This document shows, piece after piece, positions 6,979 to 10,988 of a stretch of 10,988 nucleotides of DNA. The notes beneath the pieces are model-generated. The model did not search any database. It saw nothing but the letters and a program-made list of their open reading frames with translations, and was not told the DNA's origin. Position numbers and translations under genes: made by a program. Source of the DNA: Methylovulum sp. (GTDB taxonomy: Bacteria > Pseudomonadota > Gammaproteobacteria > Methylococcales > Methylomonadaceae); the NCBI GenBank assembly GCA_028713595.1, contig JAQTNZ010000033.1:1-10988 (forward strand), in the 5' to 3' direction. How positions within the stretch are numbered: the first letter of the stretch is position 1; every line of letters starts with the position of its first letter.

Positions 6979-8301
6979 CTATCGGGTCAGGCTGGCGCTT
7001 ATCTTTTTTTGGTTTTCACGCCAGACTGACACCCTTTCGTCGGTCATTGCCTTGGTGTTGTCAATCGGTCGCGTGGCTATTTCTTTAAGCAAAATCACTA
7101 AAGCCACCAGATGCCAACTGAGGTCAAGATAGGACAAGCTTAAAAAAGCCCCGCCCGACAAATAGGCCAGCAAGCTTAGTTTGATCATTTTCGCCAAGTC
7201 AGATGCCCATTTTTTATCCTCATTATTTTTGCAAAGCGTGACGATTTGTGAGCAATAGCGCCAAGCCATGGAAAAAATCACCAAAAATAGCCCCAGCCCT
7301 ATCCAACCATGCTCGCCCAAAACATGAAAGTAAATGCTATGGGCAACAAAGGCGGACATATCTTGGGTAAAACCAGGCAGATATGCCTTATAAACCTCTA
7401 TTGTCCATAACTGGAAGCCACCGCCAAGCAAGTGGCTGTTGGCGATATTAAAAGCCAATGTCCAAGCGCGGATGCGCCCTAATGCCGATTCATCCTGGTC
7501 GTAAGTTTTTATGGTGTCCATCCGCTGATACCAGGAGGCTGGCAGGAACAGGTATAAAAGCACTATCAAGACAATAAGGCCTAGCGCCATCGGCAATTTC
7601 CGTTTGCTTTGCAGCCAAAAATATCCGCCCACGGCACTAATAGCCAAAAAGGCTCCCCTTGATTGTGAGCCTAATGCTGAAAAAGTCATGGCGATAACGC
7701 AAAACAGCATCAGTTGCCTATGCCAAACGGTATTTAGCTGTCCGCGCATATACACCATCAGCGGTATCACCATCAGTTCGGCAACGGCTAAGGAATTGTT
7801 TTCTTCAATAAAAGATTCAGGCGGGCCAAAAACGTGATAACCACCGCCGCTCAGGACAGTGAATACTCCGCCCTTAACACCAAAATAGCCAATCGAACCA
7901 ATGATAATCCAAAGCAATTGGTGGATGCGTTGTTTGCTGGTAAACATCGCCATCGTCAATAGGATAGGGAATTGGATTTTAAGGACTCTGATTAAATAAT
8001 CGTTAGCCTCAGAGGGGTTCATGGAAAACTGGGTGGTGAGGGTCATCCAGGCGATAAAGGCAAAGATTAGCACGACCAATTTGTCTTTAGGCAATGACTT
8101 GCGCTCATGGGAAGCCATATAAGCCATTGTGGTCACCAAAGCGATGATATAGGACAGTGGCAGGCTATAGGCAAAGCCGTAACACAAACGGTGCGGGTTC
8201 ATATAAGCCAGCCATGACCAGACTAAAATGCCAGCGTGGGGTTTTCTCAAGGTTTGGAACACCCCGAAGGCAAATAATAATGTGACTAAAATATCCCTCA
8301 T
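6979..8301 (-). CDS. Exosortase A-associated O-ligase / O-antigen ligase family membrane protein
   Basis: Multi-pass inner-membrane protein of 440 residues with about ten to twelve hydrophobic segments. The N-terminus, with LRKPHAGILVWSWLAYMNPHRL (about 18-39), is characteristic of the putative O-glycosylation ligases linked to exosortase A, a branch of the Wzy/WaaL O-antigen ligase superfamily. Hallmarks of the ligase domain are GSQSRGAFLA (211-220, Arg215), ESALGRIRAW (271-280), LLGGGF (291-296) and the periplasmic-loop His321 in AHSIYFHVLGEHGWIGL, followed by more membrane segments and a basic cytoplasmic tail (about 410-440). Family members join or polymerise lipid-linked glycans at the outer face of the inner membrane; whether this one attaches glycan to protein or makes exopolysaccharide is undecided. 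The ATG is three bases after the TPR gene stop, so the two are cotranscribed. Confidence 0.92.
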   Translation of the reverse strand: MRDILVTLLFAFGVFQTLRKPHAGILVWSWLAYMNPHRLCYGFAYSLPLSYIIALVTTMAYMASHERKSLPKDKLVVLIFAFIAWMTLTTQFSMNPSEANDYLIRVLKIQFPILLTMAMFTSKQRIHQLLWIIIGSIGYFGVKGGVFTVLSGGGYHVFGPPESFIEENNSLAVAELMVIPLMVYMRGQLNTVWHRQLMLFCVIAMTFSALGSQSRGAFLAISAVGGYFWLQSKRKLPMALGLIVLIVLLYLFLPASWYQRMDTIKTYDQDESALGRIRAWTLAFNIANSHLLGGGFQLWTIEVYKAYLPGFTQDMSAFVAHSIYFHVLGEHGWIGLGLFLVIFSMAWRYCSQIVTLCKNNEDKKWASDLAKMIKLSLLAYLSGGAFLSLSYLDLSWHLVALVILLKEIATRPIDNTKAMTDERVSVWRENQKKISASLTR

Positions 8302-8304
8302 GCC

Positions 8305-8994
8305 TTAGTTTTGCCAATGCCCTGATTTTAACAATAAATCTTTCAGTTTTTGTTTACGGAAGCCTTTTGCATAGATGGCTCTGGCCTGCGCCAACGCTTC
8401 GGGGTAGCGTTTGGCTTCAACCAGAAACAGGCCATAGCCGTATTTTATGTCCGGCCCGTCAGGTAATTTTTGCACAGCCTGTTTATAGACTTCTTCAGCT
8501 TCTTGTGGGTGTTTGATTTTGCGCAAATAAGACGCATACATCAGATAGTTAAGGGGGTCTTTGGGGGCAAAGCGGATGGCCCGTTGAAAGTAACATTCAA
8601 CGGGAGGGGATACGGGCGGCTTTTTTTTGGCATCAATATCGTTTTGATAAATCAACTGATAGTGCATGATGGCATCTAGGGCCGGATGGTGGTTGGGGAA
8701 AGCCGTCACCGTATAGTTAAGGTCGTTGATAATGGTGCTGGTATTGCCTTTGATGAGCAGTTGCACGTCTTTAGTGAAATGGTACTCTTCGACAATAGGC
8801 AGTTTTTTGGCCTTATGGGCGAGATTGGTATAGTCAAAAGGGCCGTAATCCATCCGCCCGCCCATACAAGGCTCCCCTGCCAGCGTAGTTCCTACCCAAG
8901 GGGCGCTCGGCCCGGCTTTAGCCGCATTAACGCCAAAACCCAATAACAGGCAAAGCCCCAGCCATCTTACATCATCATATTTTTTGGCGTTCAT
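8305..8994 (-). CDS. Secreted tetratricopeptide-repeat protein
   Basis: A 229-residue protein with an N-terminal signal: basic residues then LGLCLLLGFGVNAAKA, with a signal peptidase I-type AKA-G site after about residue 27. No lipobox is seen. The mature N-terminal part (about 28-125) contains Cys43 and matches no family I recognise. Residues about 132-215 form two to three TPR-like helix pairs: CYFQRAIRFAPKDPLNYLMYA, then EAEEVYKQAVQKLPDGPDIKY and EALAQARAIYAKG. It is probably a periplasmic or outer-membrane-associated scaffold. The start has AGGT seven bases upstream. It lies three bases before the O-ligase gene, implying a shared role, for example organising the ligase or an export complex. 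That role is inferred from position only. Confidence 0.85.
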   Translation of the reverse strand: MNAKKYDDVRWLGLCLLLGFGVNAAKAGPSAPWVGTTLAGEPCMGGRMDYGPFDYTNLAHKAKKLPIVEEYHFTKDVQLLIKGNTSTIINDLNYTVTAFPNHHPALDAIMHYQLIYQNDIDAKKKPPVSPPVECYFQRAIRFAPKDPLNYLMYASYLRKIKHPQEAEEVYKQAVQKLPDGPDIKYGYGLFLVEAKRYPEALAQARAIYAKGFRKQKLKDLLLKSGHWQN

Positions 8995-9052
8995 CGGTCA
9001 TACCTACAAGATTGCGGGCCCTTATATATCGCTTTAAGCTCAAACTGCGGCC

Positions 9053-9081
9053 ATTATACTTGGCGACAGTACATCCTGACC
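9053..9081 (-). promoter_or_regulatory. Possible promoter for the TPR / O-ligase genes
   Basis: A perfect TATAAT lies on the minus strand at 9058-9053, overlapping the deacetylase stop codon. It is about 60 bases from the TPR gene start. The nearest -35 candidates around 9075-9082 (for example TGGTCA) match the sigma-70 consensus poorly. The 59-bp gap here is the largest between the deacetylase and O-ligase genes, which leaves room for an internal promoter, but read-through from the deacetylase gene is equally possible. Confidence 0.25.
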
Positions 9082-10019
9082 ATTCTTAGCATAAATTTTA
9101 GTGGTGTGGCATCCCACGGCGTAAAGCGTGGCAATTGCCAAATATCGCTGGTATTGTCGGCAACGCCGGCGTGTGTGGACAGGGAGGCCTGATAATGGCA
9201 TTGGCGGACAATATCCCGATGCCTAAGCTGATAATCACCACCTAATTTGCCATTAGGATAGGCGAAAAACCGCAGTTTCACCCCTAGTTTTTGTTCTAAA
9301 AAAGCTTTGTTGTCGGCGATTTCCGCCTTGGCCTTGGCATCGTCCAGCGTAGCTAGAATCGGGTGGTTGACGGTATGCCCACCGATTTCCATACCCTGTG
9401 CGTGCAAGGCTTGCAATTGCGTTGAAGTGAGCATCAGATCATCCGGTAAATGGCTGACTTGGTCGGCGATGAATCGGCTATGCGCCAAACGTTGCAGCGG
9501 TTCCTGATATTTGAGTTGGTTCAGTATCGTGCGGGCGGCGGCAACCTTTTGCTCCTCACTGGCAAGGGAAAACACGCCTAGTCCAATATCGTTCAGGTTC
9601 AGTGTCGTGTCTGGAAAATTGCGGATGGTTTCGATAACGGAATCACTCCACATGCGGCCACCATCAAGATAACCGGAGGCTATGAAAAAAGTCGCCGGCA
9701 ATTGCTGCTGTTTGAGGATGGGCATGGCATTATAGAAGTTGTCGGCATAGCCATCATCGAAAGTGATGGTGACCGCACGCGGTGGCAAGCTGTTGTTTTG
9801 CAACCGTGCCAGAGCTTCAGCTAATGGCAAGACATTAAAATAACGGGTCAACAACTCCATTTGCCAAGCAAATGCAACTTTATCCGGTTCACCAGGACGC
9901 ATAAAATCAGGCGCATCGAGTACCCGATGATAAATCAAGATGAACAACTTCTTGCTGGTAAAGCGATAAGAGGCCAGTGTCGCACAGTGTTTTAGCAGGC
10001 TGAATAGATAATGTTGCAT
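9054..10019 (-). CDS. Polysaccharide deacetylase (NodB / carbohydrate esterase 4)
   Basis: Predicted metal-dependent N- or O-deacetylase of polysaccharide, 321 residues from ATG 10019. The three main NodB motifs are present: TFDDGYADN (about 86-94, with Asp88 as base and Asp89 as metal ligand), GGHTVNHP (213-220, metal ligands His215 and His219), and RFFAYPNG (250-257). LFILIYHRVL (25-34) is the common lead-in strand of this branch. The N-terminus has only a short hydrophobic patch, so export is uncertain. The frame extends to a TTG at 10085, but ATG 10019 gives a more normal N-terminus; no clear Shine-Dalgarno sequence is seen for either. It is first in the leftward series, 59 bp before the TPR gene, and would trim acetyl groups from the locus polysaccharide. 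It does not look like the PEP-CTERM-specific deacetylase subfamily, though this cannot be settled by eye. Confidence 0.9.
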   Translation of the reverse strand: MQHYLFSLLKHCATLASYRFTSKKLFILIYHRVLDAPDFMRPGEPDKVAFAWQMELLTRYFNVLPLAEALARLQNNSLPPRAVTITFDDGYADNFYNAMPILKQQQLPATFFIASGYLDGGRMWSDSVIETIRNFPDTTLNLNDIGLGVFSLASEEQKVAAARTILNQLKYQEPLQRLAHSRFIADQVSHLPDDLMLTSTQLQALHAQGMEIGGHTVNHPILATLDDAKAKAEIADNKAFLEQKLGVKLRFFAYPNGKLGGDYQLRHRDIVRQCHYQASLSTHAGVADNTSDIWQLPRFTPWDATPLKFMLRMVRMYCRQV

Positions 10020-10086
10020 GATTTCAGGTCGAATGATATTCAGCGTCCAATTATCCGCTGATGGTGTGTTTATTAGGCATGCCAAG

Positions 10087-10111
10087 AATACGGGTTTATG
10101 GTATCCGTATT
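10087..10111. repeat. Perfect 7-bp inverted repeat upstream of the deacetylase gene
   Basis: AATACGG (10087-10093) and CCGTATT (10105-10111) are perfect reverse complements with an 11-base spacer. The repeat lies between the candidate promoter and the preferred deacetylase start, so it could be an operator or a leader hairpin. A T-rich tract follows only on the plus strand, where no gene is seen reading into it. Confidence 0.5.
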
Positions 10112-10157
10112 TAATTTTTAGGGCAAAATGGGTTAGTAAAAAACAAAATTAATGTAT

Positions 10158-10185
10158 ATTATAGTGTTAACGCAATGGTTGGCAT
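10158..10185 (-). promoter_or_regulatory. Candidate sigma-70 promoter for the deacetylase gene
   Basis: On the minus strand a perfect TATAAT (10163-10158) is preceded, after 16 bases, by ATGCCA (10185-10180), a 4/6 match to the -35 consensus. Transcription would begin near 10150 and leave a 5' leader of about 130 bases before ATG 10019, containing the inverted repeat at 10087-10111. Confidence 0.35.
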
Positions 10186-10490
10186 AATTGTTTTGGGTAT
10201 GGGCTTTGCGCTATCTCGCTGAATATGCCTTAACCATCGGATTGTCCTATTCAGCCCTTAAGTAGCTGACAAACAAATTGTTCCTAATCCGGTAAAAAGA
10301 AGGCTTCAAGGCTTGGGCTCGAACTTCCAAGAAACCCGTGCAGGCTATGGGGCGGATGTGGTTGACTGGCATGCTGGTCAGGTATTCTATGTATTTTTGC
10401 TTTGTTACCATGCCGCACAAAACACACGGCTTTATTAGGATAGCGAAAGTCCTAACCACTAAAACGCAGGACTAAACACTTAGGCTGATC

Positions 10491-10540
10491 TATATGTACC
10501 ACAAAATCATGCCTGAATCTTAATAATTAAAGTACATATA
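10491..10540. repeat. Perfect 9-bp inverted repeat with 32-bp spacer
   Basis: TATATGTAC (10491-10499) and GTACATATA (10532-10540) are exact reverse complements. They flank an AT-rich spacer that contains the small palindrome TTAATAATTAA. They lie about 200 bases upstream of the methyltransferase start and could be paired binding sites for a dimeric regulator or the arms of an RNA stem. Confidence 0.5.
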
Positions 10541-10736
10541 TCCAAACCACTTATTATCTCCCCCCTTTTTTTGGACTGCCGATCAGTTCGGCATTGGACT
10601 ATGGTTACGCTGCGAAGTTTATCCCAGATGTGCCAAAAGTTTGGCTTTGTGGTTTTATTATATTGATTTTAAATTATTTTTATACGGAACTGAACCTAAA
10701 TATCACCGCGCCAACACTATTAGGAGAGCTTTTACA

Positions 10737-10988
10737 ATGAATAATAACCCTATTGATATCCAAGACACTTTCGACCATGGCGCCCATAAGGAATTCGTCG
10801 AATACTACGCTGAAAAAAGTTTAAGTGATGTCAGCATCAATCGTATGAAAGGCACTTTTGATTGTATTGGCAGACGCCTTAAAGACCGCGGGCATCAAAA
10901 GCTGAGTGTTGCCGATATTGGTTGTGGTGCAGGCGTTATGAGTACGTTGTGGGCGCAAGCAGGACATGATGTCCACGGTTTGGGTGTC
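10737..10988 (+). CDS. Class I SAM-dependent methyltransferase (N-terminal part, cut by window edge)
   Basis: The first 84 codons of a methyltransferase whose 3' end lies beyond the window. After a leader beginning MNNNPIDIQDTFDHGAHKEF, the SAM-binding motif I appears as VADIGCGAGVMSTLWAQAG (about residues 60-78), followed by the next strand HDVHGLGV at the edge. This glycine-rich loop after a beta strand is diagnostic of the Rossmann-like class I fold. The arrangement resembles UbiG-like small-molecule or sugar methyltransferases, but the acceptor cannot be judged. It has the clearest ribosome binding site in the window, AGGAG at 10722-10726, ten bases before the ATG. It is transcribed away from the deacetylase gene and may add methyl groups to the same polysaccharide or belong to a separate operon. 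Confidence 0.85.
   Translation, partial: MNNNPIDIQDTFDHGAHKEFVEYYAEKSLSDVSINRMKGTFDCIGRRLKDRGHQKLSVADIGCGAGVMSTLWAQAGHDVHGLGV

Larger units (their letters stand above)
10112..10736. other. AT-rich divergent intergenic region
   Basis: No gene could be supported in this stretch between the leftward deacetylase and rightward methyltransferase genes. It holds the deacetylase promoter candidate, a TTAGGA/TCCTAA stem at 10435-10455, an imperfect 18-bp palindrome centred on GCATGC at 10363-10380, a perfect 9-bp inverted repeat at 10491-10540, a C6T7 tract near 10560-10572, and a TGCCGA/TCGGCA hairpin at 10577-10593. A leftward open frame of 70 codons at 10459-10247 is not convincing. No clear promoter was found for the methyltransferase, although AT-rich -10-like sequences occur around 10655-10685. 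I did not recognise a riboswitch. Confidence 0.6.

Noticed and set aside
10020..10085. Longer deacetylase N-terminus from TTG 10085
   Set aside because: A rare start with no visible ribosome binding site, and the added residues do not resemble a signal peptide; ATG 10019 is preferred.
10247..10459. Leftward 70-codon open frame
   Set aside because: No recognisable domain, no ribosome binding site, a non-ATG start, and it lies in a structured intergenic region. Some doubt remains, since its C-terminal part looks protein-like and could come from a repeated element.
10577..10593. TGCCGA/TCGGCA hairpin as an intrinsic terminator
   Set aside because: The T-run precedes the hairpin on the plus strand and becomes an A-run on the minus strand, so the polarity is wrong on both strands.
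10541..10736. Cyclic-di-GMP (GEMM) riboswitch or sigma-54 promoter before the methyltransferase
   Set aside because: No match to the GEMM core, and no GG-N10-GC (-24/-12) element with the expected flanks was found by eye.

Overview
The window looks like part of an exopolysaccharide / protein-sorting locus of a Gram-negative proteobacterium that carries the exosortase A (EpsH-type, PEP-CTERM) system. The strongest markers are a multi-pass O-ligase with the N-terminus typical of the exosortase A-associated ligases, an acyl carrier protein, and the paired exosortase A-associated alpha/beta hydrolases 2 and 1. GC content appears intermediate (roughly 48-50% by eye). A gammaproteobacterial methanotroph (Methylococcales) or a betaproteobacterial relative would fit, but that placement is inference. 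The exosortase, the acyl-CoA ligase and the asparagine synthase-like protein usually found in such loci are not in this window.

Plus-strand block (68-3781): a tightly packed operon of a family 2 glycosyltransferase, a 55-residue small membrane protein, a PAPS-type sulfotransferase, and a fusion of an ATP-grasp ligase with a low-molecular-weight protein tyrosine phosphatase (LMW-PTP). The small gene overlaps both neighbours by ATGA. The sulfotransferase stop and the fusion-gene start share one base. A weak terminator-like hairpin lies at the end of the last gene. The block looks like a glycan assembly and decoration module.

Minus-strand block (10019 down to 3821), in transcription order: polysaccharide deacetylase, secreted TPR protein, O-ligase, 206-bp gap, acyl carrier protein, hydrolase 2, hydrolase 1, glycosyltransferase 2. 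Gaps are mostly 3-16 bp apart from 59 bp before the TPR gene and the 206-bp gap before the acyl carrier gene, so there are probably two or three transcription units. The two blocks converge at about 3781/3821.

Right end: a divergent, AT-rich region of about 650-700 bp with several inverted repeats separates the deacetylase gene from a rightward SAM-dependent methyltransferase gene cut by the window edge. Together the genes suggest making a surface polysaccharide (glycosyltransferases, deacetylase, sulfotransferase, methyltransferase), joining or polymerising it (O-ligase), and an acyl-transfer side pathway (carrier protein plus hydrolases) belonging to the exosortase A system. The least explained pieces are the 55-residue membrane protein, the ATP-grasp/phosphatase fusion, and the hydrolase pair with non-serine nucleophile elbows. 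No tRNA, rRNA, CRISPR array or insertion sequence was recognised.
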